Origin: Chaenocephalus aceratus
Lineage: Eukaryota; Chordata; Actinopteri; Perciformes; Channichthyidae
DNA: 64,000 nucleotides
Reading direction: 5' to 3'
Assembly: GCA_023974075.1 (NCBI GenBank)
Contig: CM043792.1
Coordinates: 12,939,456 to 13,003,455, forward strand
Shown here in pieces: positions 30,417 through 43,027 of this stretch. Each line of letters begins with the position of its first letter. Position 1 is the first letter of the stretch. The notes under the pieces were generated by a model that saw nothing but the letters and a program-made list of their open reading frames with translations, searched no databases and had not been told where the DNA came from. The position numbers were made by a program, and so were the translations under genes.

Positions 30417-33400
30417 TAATAATAATAATATATTTTATTTATAAGCGCTCTTTTCATTTGCGTAAACAAAACTAAAAGTGCTACAAAATTAAAAATTCAA
30501 AAGGGTGAAACAAAACATCAAAAACAATAAAAACAATAAAAAACAATTGTAAAACAATTAAAACAACATAATAAAAGCCGTGACATTCATGCCGGCATGG
30601 CATAATGTGTGGGATTTAAATCTATTTAAAGGCTATTCTAAAAAGATGCGTTTTTAGGCCTTTTTTGAAAGCCTCCACAGTCTGTGGTGTCCTCAGCTGG
30701 CTTGGGAGGGCATTCCACAGTCTTGGAGCAGCGGAGCAGAAGGCTCGGTCTCCCATGGTCTTCAGTTTTGTCCTTGGTGGGATGAGGAGGTTTGCCTTTA
30801 CTGAACGTAGGTTCCTCGTGGAGGTTTGTGGGGTGAGCAATTCCTTGATGTAGGAGGGAGCATTTCCATATATGCACTGATGAGTGAAGAGGGTGATTTT
30901 GTAGTCAATCCTGAGTGAGACCGGGAGCCAGTGCAGTGATTTGAGGATGGGTGTGATGTGTTCGTATTTCCGCACTCTCATCAGGATCCTAGCAGCGGTG
31001 TTTTGGATGTATTGCAGCTTCTGGATGTTCTTGCTAGGAAATTCGGAATCCCAATGAGAAGTGCGTTACAGTAGTCCAGCCTGGAGGAGACAAAGGCGTG
31101 GACAAGCTTTTCAGCATCTGGCAGACTGAGTGTGGGGCGGAGTTTTGCAATATTTCTCAGGTGGTAGAAAGAGGTCTTGCATATTTGCTTGATGTGGGCC
31201 TCAAAGGTCAGGTGAGGATCCATTTTAACTCCCAGATTGGTAACCGTTGGTGAGAGTGGAATGTTCTGACCGGAGAAGGTGATGCTGGTGATGGCGGATG
31301 AACGGACCTGATGTGGAGTGCCAATAAGAATGGCTTCAGTCTTGGTGCTGTTTAGCTGGAGAAAGTTGTGCTTCATCCACACCTTTATCTCCTCCAGGCA
31401 TGTGGTTATTGTGGATGATGGCAGAGGTACAGAGGGGGTTGGGTTTGCTCTGATGTAGAGCTGTGTGTCATCAGCATAGCAATGGAAAGATATTCCATGC
31501 CGGCTGATGACACGACCAAGGGGGGATATGTATATGGTGAAAAGGGTGGGGCCGAGGACTGATCCTTGGGGGACACCGCAAGTCACAGAGTGAGTTCTTG
31601 ATTTAGCCGCTCCCAAGGTGACATGCTCAGTCCTCCCGGTGAGATAGGAGGTGAACCAGTTTAAGGCAGAGTCAGAGAGTCCAATTGTAATGTGAAGACG
31701 GTGGAGTAGGATGTCATGGTCGATGGTATCAAATGCTGCAGTTAGATCCAGGAGGATGAGGAGAGATGGAGATCCGGTGTCAGCTGTCATCAGCAGGTCA
31801 TTGGTCACCCTGACTAAAGCAGTTTCTGTGCTGTGGCCCTGGCGAAAACCAGACTGGAATTTTTCAAAGAGTTATTATTATTTAGTGTTAGATGTTCCTG
31901 GATCTGAATGGCAACTACTTTCTCCAGTACCTTGGATAGGAATGGCAGGTTGGAGATGTGTCTGTAATTGGCTAGGACTTCAGGGTCTAATGTGGGTTTT
32001 TTGAGGAGTGGTTTGATGACAGCAGATTTTAATGGTGGTGGAACATGACCAGACTGGATGGACTGGTTTATCACTGAAGTGATCAGCGGACTTATGGCAC
32101 CAATGTTCGATTTAACCAAAGCTGTGGGAAAGGGGTCCAGGGCACAGGTGGAGGGTTTCATCTTTTTGATGATGGCCTCAACTTCATGCTGCGAGATGTT
32201 AGTGAAGCAGCAAAGAGGCTGGGTCGGTCCAGGCTGGGGGTTGACGGTCAGGACTAGCAGAGCAGCGGAGTTTGAGAGGAGAGAGCGGATGGTCTCTACC
32301 TTTTTCCTGAAAAATGTGATGAAATTATCACACTGCTCCTCTGTGGTGTCTTTGTGTAGCGGAGTCTGAGGTTTGAGGAGATGGTTTATAGTGGGAAAAA
32401 GTAGCTTGGAGTTGCCAGGGCTATTGTTGATGATGGCGGAGTAGAATGTTGACCGTGTGTCTCTGAGGGACTTTGCGTAGGCATTTTGGTGGTCCCGGTA
32501 TGCCTGTCTGTGAACAGAGAGGCCTGATTCCTTGAAGCGCCGCTCAAGGACACGCCCCGCTGTCTTCATTTTCCTCAGCTCACAGGTTGTACCAGGGGGC
32601 TGAGTGTGAGAAAGTGACTGTTCTGGTTTTGACAGGGGCGTGGAGATCCAAGAGACTGCTCAGAGATTTATTGTAAAAATCCACAGATTCATTTACTGAT
32701 GTAGGAGTTATCGTGGAGAGATGCTGGAGATCCGAGATCATGGTGTCCGGGTTGATGTTTTTCAGATTTCTGAAACGGATTTGACGCTTGGGTTTGGTGT
32801 GGGTTAGCAGCAGTGGCAGCTCCATTGAGATGGCCTTGTGATCCGACACACCTAGATCGTAAACTGATAGTATACTAATGGGGGCAGAGTTTGTGATTAC
32901 AAGGTCCAGTGTGTGTCCCCTAGTGTGTGTGGGGACATCAACATGTTGTGTTAGGTTGAGGCAGTCCAGAAGGTGTAGGATCTCGGCTGCATAGTGACAG
33001 GAGGTGGTGTCAACGTGAATATTGATGTCTCCTAGTATTATAACGTTGGCAGAGGTAGCACAGAGTGTACTGAGAAGATCGTGGATCTCTGGGATGAAGG
33101 CAGAGTTGGGTTTGGGTGGCCGGTAGATGAGAAGTATTGTCAGTTAGAGGGGGGGTTTACATTTAAATCCAAGGCATTCAAATGAGGATAGTACAGGCAG
33201 AGGCAGGGTGGACATTTCCAGTTATTTTCTGTGTATTATTGCTAATCCGCCACCACGACCAGTGCTGCAAGATTTTTCCAGGTAGCTGTAGCCAGGGGGA
33301 CAGGCTTCATTTAGGGCACAGTAAACCTCTGGCTGTTGCCACGTTTCTGTGAGGCACATAAAGTCTAGTCCCTTGTCCATGATGTGGTCTTGTATGAATG

Positions 33401-34203
33401 CCGATTTGTTTGTAAGGGATTGTGCATTATATAGTTCTATTTTGACTGTAGATGAAATGCTGGGTTTCTGTAGGGTCCTTAGTAAACTATGATCCACTCC
33501 ACGTTTTCCGCACAGCTCAGTGTGTAGCAGTCTCGCGGTATTTCCCATGCAATTTACACCGAGAGCGTCAGCGCTGTGATGACGCAGCAGACGTGCGACA
33601 GTGGTCCAGATGGAAGGAATGGATGATACATGCGGGCACGGTTGGTTGTAAACAAACTTTCTACGAAAGCCTCTGTGGATGTAACGAGGTCGGCGTAGTA
33701 TTCCAAGTTGTTTGATGGCTGAGATGCACGTTGGGGTTGTGTAGTTGTTGAGACTCAGCAGTTGCGGGATGGAATACTTTGACATCATGCCGGTGGCCGC
33801 AGGTTCTCGCCTAGAGCTAGCCGTTAGCCATAGACAGAGATTGAAGACTGTTTGGTAGAATGAGATGTTGATCCATAGCATGGCAGGAGGAGAGGAAGCT
33901 GGGAGAAGCAGTCTGTGTCAAAGCAGGTTAGTCAGCAGGCTGTTCGAAGGCTAACTGTGGAGGCAGCTGTCCTAGCCGGCTAGCTGTGGAGGCAGCTGCA
34001 CTAGGGCTAACCGCACCGGGATAGCTGAAAGGCTGTCCGGGAGATACTTCACAGTAGCAATGGTAGAGGAAGGGATACAGTCAGCTAAATATAAAAGTTA
34101 CTCGTTGAAAGGTAACAACAACAACCACAAAACAACTTAAACTGGAGCTAGCGAGGAGAAAGCGGCGAACAAGCAGCGCCAGCGTCCATCTTCTCGAGCA
34201 CAA
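30417..34203 (-). mobile_element. Near full-length L2-type LINE
   Basis: About 3.8 kb, reading right to left. A non-coding 5' region (34203-33882) is followed by endonuclease, linker, reverse transcriptase and C-terminal segments, then a 3' end with TTATTTATAAGCGCTC and an (ATA)n-type tail at 30417-30432. The 5' end begins with GAAGATGGACGCTGGCGCTG on the minus strand. Full-length LINE copies are less common than truncated ones, and all others in this window are truncated. A clean target duplication could not be fixed. Confidence 0.85.
30622..33881 (-). pseudogene. L2 LINE ORF2 (endonuclease-reverse transcriptase), several frameshifts
   Basis: Codes for the protein that nicks DNA and reverse-transcribes LINE RNA at the nick. 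Segments in order are: 33881-33222 with the endonuclease motif CLTETW and GRGGGLAII; 32849-32580, beginning with SDHKAI, the C-terminal endonuclease signature; 32569-31814, the linker and polymerase start; 31808-30981, with LDLTAAFDTIDHD, GVPQGSVLGPT and the active site YADDTQLY; and 30981-30622, ending ALPSQLRTPQTVEAFKKGLK. Frame breaks lie near 33200, 32575, 31860 and 31050. The catalytic motifs are intact, but the protein is not continuous. Confidence 0.85.
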
Positions 34204-34205
34204 GT

Positions 34206-35394
34206 TTATAGATATCTCAGTAGGTCCAGATTGTTCAGATTGTTCAGTTTCCATTTAATTTGCAGACTATTCCAAGACAGAGGAGATGCACATCTAAAAG
34301 CTGTCTTCCCTAAGACAGTCCTAGCAGTTGGCACATTTAATAAAACCACAGCATTCGATCTCAGGCAGTAGCCACTTACAATTTTCCGTGAGATCAGGGA
34401 GCAGATGTAGGATGGAAGTTTCCCTAACATGGTTTTGTATATAAAAATGTACCAGTGACTGAGCCTCCGTACAGTTAGTGAAAGAAAACCAGCCCTTGCA
34501 TACATGGTACAGTGATGGGTTAATGCTTTACAGTTTGTCACAAATCTTAGTGCACTGTGATACGCAGCATCTAACTTGACCAGGTAATTGGCAGGTGCAT
34601 TCCTATACATCAAATCACCATAGTCCAGCACAGGTAAAAATGTCACAGTGACTAGCCTTTTCCTGGCCTCAAGCGAGAAACAGGACTTGTTCCTGTAGAA
34701 GAAACCTAGCCTAACCGTCAGCTTTTTAAGCAGGTTATTGACATGAAGTTTAAAAGTGAGACAATCATCAAGCCAGATACCAAGGTATTTGTAACAGGTA
34801 ACCACTTCAAGTTTTATTCCTTGCGTAGTTACAATATCTAAAACAGGCTCTGGTGTCTTTTTAGCTTTAGAAAAGAGCATTACCTTGGTTTTCTCAACAT
34901 TTAAAAGAAGCTTTAGTTCAGAGAGCTGAGTCTGAATAATGTTAAAAACAGCCTGTAATTTAACACCAGCCTCCTTCATCGAGGGACCTGCACAGTACAT
35001 CACGGTATCATCCGCATAAATATGTAAAGTAGCTTCATCCACATTTTCACCTAAACTGTTGATGTAGATGGAGAATAAAAGTGGACCTAAAACAGAACCT
35101 TGAGGAACACCATTAGCAATGTTCAACCACTCAGAAGACAGCCCATCAAAATGAACACATTGGGACCTTTCAGAGAGGTAGTTTACAAACCACCCCCACT
35201 CCATGGCTGGACATGCCTATACTGGCTAGCCTCTGCTTTAAAATGTGATGATCTACGGTGTCAAACGCTTTTGAAAGGTCAATAAATAGAGCTGCACAAC
35301 TCTGCTTATTATCTAAAATACTCGCCACATCATTCATCACTTTCATTGTTGCAGTGATGGTGCTTGTAAGGGAAACTTCTGTGTAGCAATGCAT
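34206..35394 (-). pseudogene. Second LINE reverse transcriptase (Rex/CR1-like), 5'-truncated
   Basis: A distinct LINE. Motif A (FIDLSKAFDTVDHH) is in the 35394-35170 frame. After a frameshift near 35200 come GVPQGSVLGPLLF and the active site YADDTVMY in a 332-codon frame, then YKYLGIWLDD and WNSLQIKWKLNN. The frame stops near 34206, where the L2 begins, and a likely continuation lies at 30415-30284. The endonuclease is lost. Clade assignment is uncertain. Confidence 0.8.
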
Positions 35395-36763
35395 TGGGAG
35401 TCACCGACTCATGAAGGAGACACAGGACGAGCAGGAGTTCTGATGTCAAACTCTGGTAGTTTAATACAAGCCTCGGCCGGAGAAATTCACATCACAAGTC
35501 ACACAGTCAAAGGTTCTGACTGCACGGGTGGGTTGCCATGTCAAATCTGAATCTCTTCTCATCTTGGCAGACCTTTAATTATCTTCACTCAGAGTCAACC
35601 CCCATATTGGGGAAAGCATCTGTGAACACCTGGGGGGCACTGAATCACTTTATCTGACTCTATGGCTCCTATGACCGAGAGTTGACCGGTCATAAAACTG
35701 GTAAGGTCAGCCACAGCTGACCGTTCCCATTCCTTAAGACAGATAACAGACTTCGGCTTGGTCGTAAAACGTCAATAGGCCGAAAGGTCAAATATCTTAG
35801 GAGTAAGGAGAATTATTCTTTGACACTTAGAAGTAAAGACAAAATTAATTCCTCACAGTCCACTCTTTTTATCATCTTTGATAACCTGAAAACATTAGTC
35901 TAATAATAATTTGGTCAATACTTAAATCAATAGGCGTCTTCAGATTTGAGTGTGGTCTTACACAACATCAATTACATCACAAAGTAGAATAAGACTGAAA
36001 CATTCAACCACAATGATTGACACAGACAATCACGATAGAAAATCATCTCTCATCAATGTTTGGATCGTCTGTTGTCAAAAGCACAATAATGAACACAGAA
36101 CACATAAAACACAGACGTATAATAGCAAAACATCTTCTTTAAAATAATATGTTTTAACATGGAACCATTAGCTGATCTCACTTATCAAACTATAAAATCA
36201 AAACCAGCTTGCAGTTTAAAAATTTAGTTTAAGGCAATCACTAGTCAAATGCATTTAAAACATAGGATCATAAGAGATCCAGGTGAAGTATAAAATCACA
36301 GTTAAGGTATAAAATTCACAGTTTGATCAATTCGTAATCTGCAAAGTTACAGTGTCCTCAATTCAGGATTACTTTACGTTTACTTCATTACATATTAAAT
36401 CAAAAGACTATGGCATGATAACATAATTACATTACTTCAACTATCAATCATTATGTCATTTCAAAATCTGAAGGGAAAACTAAACAATTCTCAAAATGTT
36501 TAACAATCTGAAAAGGAAGAGTTAGGCAAATATTCAAAGACTTTTGTAAAACCTGGAAAGGAAGGTTTACATATTTAAAACTTGAAACATCATTGTAGGT
36601 CTTTCTGTGCATGGATAATACATTGAAGAGTAGTGTTGTTAAACCTGATTGCTGGACAATTAAGGATATTAACATCATCTGTTATAATATTAGAAATACC
36701 TTATTGTTCAATACCTTATAATCTGAAAATATCAATTAATTTATTTTGTGTAGTGTGAAAGTG
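35395..36763. other. Unassigned, 1.4 kb
   Basis: AT-rich, with no long frame beyond chance and no terminal repeats. The part at 35395-35880 is more GC-balanced and could be LTR or LINE 5' sequence, but I could not show it. Confidence 0.4.
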
Positions 36764-36767
36764 TAAT

Positions 36768-37169
36768 CTACGGAGCCCTGGAGGGTTCATAGAGAGAAAA
36801 ATAAATAAAACGTGGCCACGCTTTAGTAACTCGTGCGCACGCTTTAGTAACTCGTGCGCACGAGTTACTAAAGCGTGCGCACGAGTTACTAAAGCGTGCG
36901 CACGAGTTTACTAAAGCGTGGCCTCGTTTTGTGTGTGTGTGTGTGTGTGTGGGCATTTGTTTATGATAGTATCGTTCGTTCCGGTGCACTCCGGCAGGAC
37001 TATAGCACATCGAGATTAAGATTAAACGAATTTCTTTCACTTGGGAATACACATATAACTATGGAGAACCAGATTTGTGTAAATTACTGTTCGTGGTAAT
37101 TTGAAAACAAATGCCGGGGGTGTCGGACACACACAAACACACCGAACACGCACACACAGAGCGGAGCTG

Positions 37170-37208
<39 letters not shown>

Positions 37209-37940
37209 CATGCGCCCCGGTGACAGGACATCTCCTTCATAAAACGAGGGGGAATACTCTGGTAGTTCGATGTGTGTAGAGGTGTGTGTGGTTAAACGTA
37301 GCAGCCTCGATCTCTATTCAGCGGTTCTAATGAAGGGAAACGCAGTGGAGTAAACAGTAAAAGGCACCGCTCTTTGCAGCTGGTGCTGCTCTTCTCAGAT
37401 TCTGCTGAATTACACGTTACTGCCTCCAGTGCCCTGTACGACGAAGCCAGTTCAACAGACCCTGGATATGTTTGATTTACCCGGCTTAACTAACCCTAAC
37501 AAACGCGATGTCGCTAAGCGGGTCCTACGAAGCTGGTTATCAACTCAGCAAATCAACCAGGGTTTCTCTGTCCGGTTGAGAGTGCGTTCACGTGAAAGGG
37601 ACGGGGGTTACCAACATTTGACCAATCACAAACATGGAGAAGCGTGCTGACAGCGCAGCGTCATACTTCATGAATGAATAGTGTAAATAGCAAATCCTGC
37701 TTCGTAGTACAGGCCACTGGTGCCACAGAGATTTCATAAAGTGAAGGATGTTTTCCTTCTATAAAACAGCTTTGGGCAGCAGATTCTGTGAGTCACGGAC
37801 AGGAATCCCTCAATTTAAATAAAACGATGCCATGCTTTATTAACTTGTGCGCACGCTTTATTAACTCATGCGAACGAGAAAGTACAACGTGGCCACGTTT
37901 TATTTATTTTTCTCTCAATTAACCCTCCAGGGCTCCGTAG
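36768..37940. mobile_element. Inverted-repeat DNA element with about 50-bp TIRs
   Basis: Ends CTACGGAGCCCTGGAGGGTT and AACCCTCCAGGGCTCCGTAG are perfect inverted repeats, extending inward through AAAAATAAATAAAACGTGGC. Flanks allow either a TAAT duplication (36764-36767 and 37941-37944) or, if the ends are two bases shorter, an 8-bp pair TGTAATCT/AGTAATCT with one mismatch, which would suit hAT. Subterminal DNA carries palindromic repeats at both sides. A 73-codon frame at 37429-37650 (MPCTTKPVQQTLDMFDLPGL) is unrecognised. An (AC)n run lies at 37168-37207. Confidence 0.85.
36826..36925. repeat. Palindromic repeat cluster
   Basis: Five copies of a roughly 20-bp unit GCGCACGAGTTACTAAAGC, two in one direction and three in the other, back to back, so the 100-bp block can fold into a long hairpin. 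Related units lie near the opposite end (about 37838-37880). Confidence 0.9.
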
Positions 37941-37944
37941 TAAT

Positions 37945-39110
37945 CTGATCTGACAAAATATATTTATCACCACTATTTAACACATGTCTGTTCATCGGAA
38001 ATATAAGAACTATCATTAATTGTACATCTGTAAACATCTGGTCATTCAATTCAAATGTTATCTTTGTACAAGAGCTGGAAGAACATGTCCTCCTGACTCA
38101 TTCTCCTCCTCTCTTTATGACACAGAGTGTCTGGTGTGTGTAAAGGCATCCTGATACTGTAGATTAGCACTGAGGTGCTGATTGGCTCAAAACTCTTCTT
38201 CATCAGAGCGCCATATTTCAAACCCCCAATTGCTCTGCTATTGTGGCTCATTCAGTGAGCACTTTATGATCCCCCCAGTGAAACGGAGGCTCATCTGCCT
38301 GCATTCCTTCTGCTATCTGCTTGAGAGCAGAGCCTATTCCAAGTGGCACATCCAGATGCCCCTCCAAGAAACATGGAACCTTGTATTTATAGAAGCCTCT
38401 GAGCCATCGCTCGTCCTGCAGAGTTGTCTGTTTGGGCCCCCCGAGCAGAAAGATGAAGAAGCATCCCATCCCATCAGAAAGTTGAAGATTAGAATCCTCT
38501 CATCTCGAACGACCTCGTGCCTCCTTGCCCGTGGCTGGGGGTGCTCTCTGCAGCCGGAGAGTGTGATCCTCTTTCTCTGACCCTTGGCCTTCAGAGCTGT
38601 CCTAGTTATTGGGTTAACACTTGATAGGGATGTTTTCCTGAGTGAAGAAAACTCAAGGTAATGGATTAGCACATTATCATGCAATTACAAAAATAGGATA
38701 GGCCCCTCAGAATTATTTGGGAGCCTTCCTGACACATGCACATGCATACATGTAAGGTTTGTGTTAGTCATTTAACATGCAAGAATCATATACTCATCAG
38801 TCCAAAGCAGAGAAATGTTATTTTAAGTTAAATGTGAGCTAGTCCCTGTGGATATAACCCTTTCTCAATGATTCTAAATGTTATATTAATTCACCATTTA
38901 CCGTTTGATAAAAGATTAGTTTATCAGAAGTACATTTCCTCTTCCATAAAACATAGGTTTGAGAAATAAATGTTCCAATATGAAATCAATTACTCAATAT
39001 AATTGACTCTCCCCTCCCTTTTCTTACATATGTCACATAATGTAATAACAATGTAGGAGTCTATTTAAACATGGTATTGTCTATAAGCTATTAATCGAGA
39101 AAACTCAGTA
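37945..39110. other. Unassigned, 1.2 kb
   Basis: No terminal repeats found. Overlapping frames at 38182-38684 on both strands have no recognisable motifs. Base composition is more balanced than its neighbours, so an unrecognised host exon or conserved element is possible but unsupported. Confidence 0.3.
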
Positions 39111-39114
39111 TCAG

Positions 39115-39415
39115 TATGCAACTCGCAAATATCTCTTCTCTCTTTCCTATCCCTCTCTTCCCTCTTCTCTCTATTCTCTCTTCCACATCTCTCTCTATTC
39201 TCTCTTTCTCATCCCTCTCTCTTCCTCATCTCTCTCTCATCCTCATCTCCCATCTCTTTCACATCCCTCTCTCTTCCTCTTTCCTCACTTCCCCATCTCT
39301 TTCTATTTTCACTTACCCATCTCTTTCTCTCTTACTTTCACATGTCTTTCTTGTCTTACTTCCCCATGTCTTTCGTCTCTCACTTACCCATCTCTTTCTC
39401 TCTTACTTCAGTTAG
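39115..39415. repeat. Pyrimidine-rich low-complexity tract
   Basis: About 300 bp of CT-rich sequence with irregular CATCTCTTTCTCTC-type units. The 99-codon frame across it is rich in Ser, Leu and Pro and is composition-driven. Confidence 0.85.
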
Positions 39416-39419
39416 TTAT

Positions 39420-40928
39420 GAAATAAAACATACAAGTCCATGTAAGCATGGTAGAGGTCATAATCCATCACTCGAGAAGACTCAGTATCACCTGTGCGCA
39501 GCTAACAAAAAACAATTGTGAGAAACATATATTATGCAGGAAATGCACACCGTTGTTGAAAAAAACAAAGCATAGCCAATTTGGGAGGAAAAGCTTCAAC
39601 CCCTTTAACATCTGAGTTATTACTGAAGGCATAGCATGAATGATAGTGGGCGTCTGAGGGTGTCATTACTGATAAATGTCAAACAAATTCAAAACCTTAT
39701 ATTTGAAAACAGGTTTGCATTCCTCCACTTAAGGTGACGTTATCATTGGAAACAATAAAAACGAACTGTTTTGATGTAGAATCTATAAATTGAATTGTTA
39801 GAGCAGAACAGAATGGTTGTATTGTAGCCTGAGTTCCGTGCAGCCTCTAGTTTCACCAGGTGGAAACATGGTCCATATAATGTGAATACATGTAGAAGTA
39901 GACAGTAAGAGGCCCCTGACATTAGGCCTATACTAAACAAAGTAGGGGCTTTTAACAGCTTGCCAACTTACAGGCATCCTCTGCATAGCAGTATGAATAG
40001 CCTTAAAAAACAAACAAACCACTCCGTGGTAACGAGAGTCATATTTCTGACCCTTATGCCCTAAGTGAAGCCGTTAGTCTGATCTGACTGACCCAAGGGT
40101 AGGTGCTGGTGTGACAGGAGGCTTCCAGGTGTTCAAAGCAGATGTCAAGTTTTCAGTTCATGGCTCGGTGGGGGGGGGGGGGCAGACCCACGTGAGACAG
40201 TATCAACGGCTTGTAAAGTTCAGTTTGAGGAATGTCATTCTCTCTGGGAGCAGGAAATGGTGTCCATTCTCGGACCAGACCATTAATGTCATGTAGAGCA
40301 GCCATAGCATCTCTGTGACTGCACTCAGCCGGATTGTAGTAGGGCAGAACTGGGTGACTTTTAGTGAAGCCGTCCGAGGCCATAGACAAAATGGAACCAC
40401 GTACCAACAAAAGGGACACAGGGTCATCAATGTCTCTCTTTACCATTGGCTCAATCATAAAACAAATTAGTGGGAAAAATGTGGAACACTAATCCATCAT
40501 GTGAAATGTTGAGTTAATTTAAATAATTACTTATGGGTTGAAATCAAATTATCATTAACATTAGAACTAAAGTCAGTTAAAAATTGGACTTGCACGGATC
40601 AGAATCTAATCAATACACCATTTTCCCAGCTCTGTAATGAAAAGGATAACAAGCAGGGATGCAAACTTGTCACCTTTCTTCTTTTCATACCTGATGAGTT
40701 TGCATCCCTGACAAGACTAGGTACATTACAGGAGTGTTAAAACACCCAAACATGCACACGTATCTTATTTTAGTAGAGATGAGAGGACAAGGTCTAATGT
40801 TGTGAACGAAATGATCAAGTCAAAGCTTCAGTATTTTATCTTATGTAGCACATTTAATTCAATAATTAATCTTGAATTACTAATAACTCTAAAGAAGGCA
40901 ACAAGTGGATAAGGCAAATACTCATCCA

Positions 40929-40988
<60 letters not shown>

Positions 40989-42070
40989 GCGTGTGTGTGC
41001 AGCTTGTCTGTTCAAGGTTTAAAACCAGCGGTGTGAATGTTTATGAGAAACAATTTGTCGCTTAGACTGAACTCGAAGGAAACTAGACTAAACATTTTTT
41101 TTAAGAAATCAAAACAGCTGGGTGAATACTCTCTTTATGGTATTTAAATTTGGGCAAGTAGAACCCCTTCATGGATTTGTGATACTGATCTCTGTCTGTT
41201 CGCATTTGGAAGTCTCATGATTTATTGTGTGGGCCTGTAAAGGAGAGGCCCAGGGAAAACAACATCTATCTTTGAACTGCAATTACTTATCTTAAAGAGA
41301 TTGCAACATTATACTCCTTTAAAAATTGCTCAATTCATTTAAACACATTTATTATGTACACAATAAAAACCTCAACAAATATATTGATCCTGGCTTAACC
41401 AGCGACCTTTACTCTATTGTTCATAAGCTCAGTAGTTTAACAACTATTAGAATTGTAGTAATGTCTGTAGACTAATTGTACTAGAAATAATTTGAAACAG
41501 TTTAATAAAGAATGTTAAACTATATTTAAAACTGTAATTGAACTTCAATTTATATCAATTATCGGATTCCGGTGGCCAGTTGGAACAGACAATCAACAAA
41601 GTTTTCATTTTGCAGCAACAGCGCAAAAGGTTTCAATCACAATGAGTATCATGTCTGAGTCTAGTTCTGTCTTATCTGCTTTGTTTCGGAATGTGTTCAA
41701 TACATTACGTTTTTTTGTATTCATTATTACCATACAATACATAGATTAAGAATAAATGAAACAAATAATACAACATTGACCTATTTGAGCAGACAGATTT
41801 TTTTTGCAACCCTGATTTCCTCAGGCCGGTATTTATGACCAGCAGTAATGCCTCTGAGGGTCCAGGGTTTAAGACAGATGCAGGACATAAAAACACTCTT
41901 TTGCTATTTGTTTTCCTTTTGCAGCACATTTATACTACAATGTATAATTTTGCTTTACATCTTTACATTATTTATTTTTCTCAAGTCATTTACTTTTGGT
42001 GAGATAACTAAAGTTTAGTTCATTTTACCCTGGCTATGGACTGATTCATTATTAGTTGTTACAAAGCATA
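39420..42070. other. Unassigned, 2.6 kb, with a TG microsatellite and a mini inverted element
   Basis: AT-rich, apart from (TG)n at 40929-40999 and the 57-bp inverted structure at 40654-40710. A 101-codon frame on the minus strand (40458-40153) reads HDINGLVREWTPFPAPREN and looks protein-like, but I cannot match it to any family. It could be a pseudogene or chance. Confidence 0.3.
40654..40710. mobile_element. 57-bp paired hAT-type ends
   Basis: CAGGGATGCAAACTTGTCAC and its near reverse complement GATGAGTTTGCATCCCTG lie only about 20 bp apart. The outer flanks share ACAAG. This looks like two element ends brought together by internal deletion. Confidence 0.55.
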
Positions 42071-42229
42071 CACAAGACGGCGGGTAGGCAAACCAATATA
42101 AAAACAATTAGACAAACAAACATGAACTCCTCCGCACGGCAGCACACACCCGGTGGAAGCAGGCCAAGCCCGAAGCGTGGATCCACTCCGGCTCTCCGCG
42201 ACGACTCCGGGGTAAAAATCTCTCCAGTA

Positions 42230-42450
42230 CAGCCGTATTCTACAGGTAGGAGCAGGCCTCCGTATATCGCAGATCGCAGATCGCAGGCAGCAACAGGTGG
42301 AGCCGCTCCGTCTCTTCGCGACGAGCAGGCCTCCGTAAATCGCAGATCGCATGCAGCAACAGGTGGAGCCGCTCCGTCTCCGGAGGAAAAACACCTCAGT
42401 ACAGCCGTACTCGACAGGTGGGAGTAGGCCTCCGCAGATCGCAGCAACCA
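42230..42450. repeat. GC-rich minisatellite, about 70-bp unit
   Basis: Two to three diverged units sharing AGCAGGCCTCCGTA, ATCGCAGATCGCA and GCAGCAACAGGTGGAGCCGC, bracketed by copies of CAGTACAGCCGTA. The long frames on both strands through it arise from the repeat and are not assigned. Confidence 0.8.
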
Positions 42451-42501
42451 AAACTACTACTTGTATAAGCAGGGATGGCTAAACGTTTGTAAGCAGGAGA
42501 G

Positions 42502-42567
42502 CTAGATGCTAACATATGCTAGATGCTAACAGATGCCAGATGCTAACAGATGCCAGATTCTAACAGG
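42502..42567. repeat. 17-bp tandem repeat, four units
   Basis: Units of GCTAGATGCTAACATAT and AGATGCTAACAGATGCC type, immediately after the GC-rich minisatellite. Confidence 0.9.
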
Positions 42568-42569
42568 TA

Positions 42570-43025
42570 AGTGCAAGCCTGTAGAAAATTGCGACTGCCC
42601 TCCACTTTGAGAGCAAAATTAAGAGATCTATGGATACCTCTCAAAACCCATATGAAACAGAACTGTAAACAGATTTTCTTTTTCTTTATGGATATTTTAC
42701 AAATCACTCCCCTTTTAAACGTTATTCTTGTTTTACTGTCATATAGTATTTAATTTTTAGTGAGTTACTCAGATGAGTACCAGGAGACAGCGTTTGGTAC
42801 TAACCCCACACGAAGCGTGGTCCTCCTTCACTATCCTCTATTTACACTTCTTGCATGCTAGATGACGAAGAGGATGAAGATGCACCTCCCTGTCTCTTTT
42901 TAAGCCTCCAATTTGCTTTCTCCAAAATATGTTGCCAGAACTGTGAAGTCCTTGCATTTCCTGAGGCCAAGTTGAAGGATCAAATACTAAGAAATGATCA
43001 CATGCCTTGAAGTCATATCTGATTT
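42570..43025. other. Unassigned spacer
   Basis: AT-rich, with no structure or coding signal noticed. Confidence 0.4.
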
Positions 43026-43027
43026 CA

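Noticed and set aside
38182..38684. Host gene in overlapping frames
   Set aside because: No motif, no splice pattern and frames on both strands of similar length; left as unassigned.
39116..39415. 99-codon Ser/Leu/Pro-rich protein
   Set aside because: Composition reflects the CT-rich tract.
42052..42451. Overlapping 120-130-codon frames on both strands
   Set aside because: They arise from the GC-rich minisatellite; repeats keep several frames open at once and no protein motif is present.
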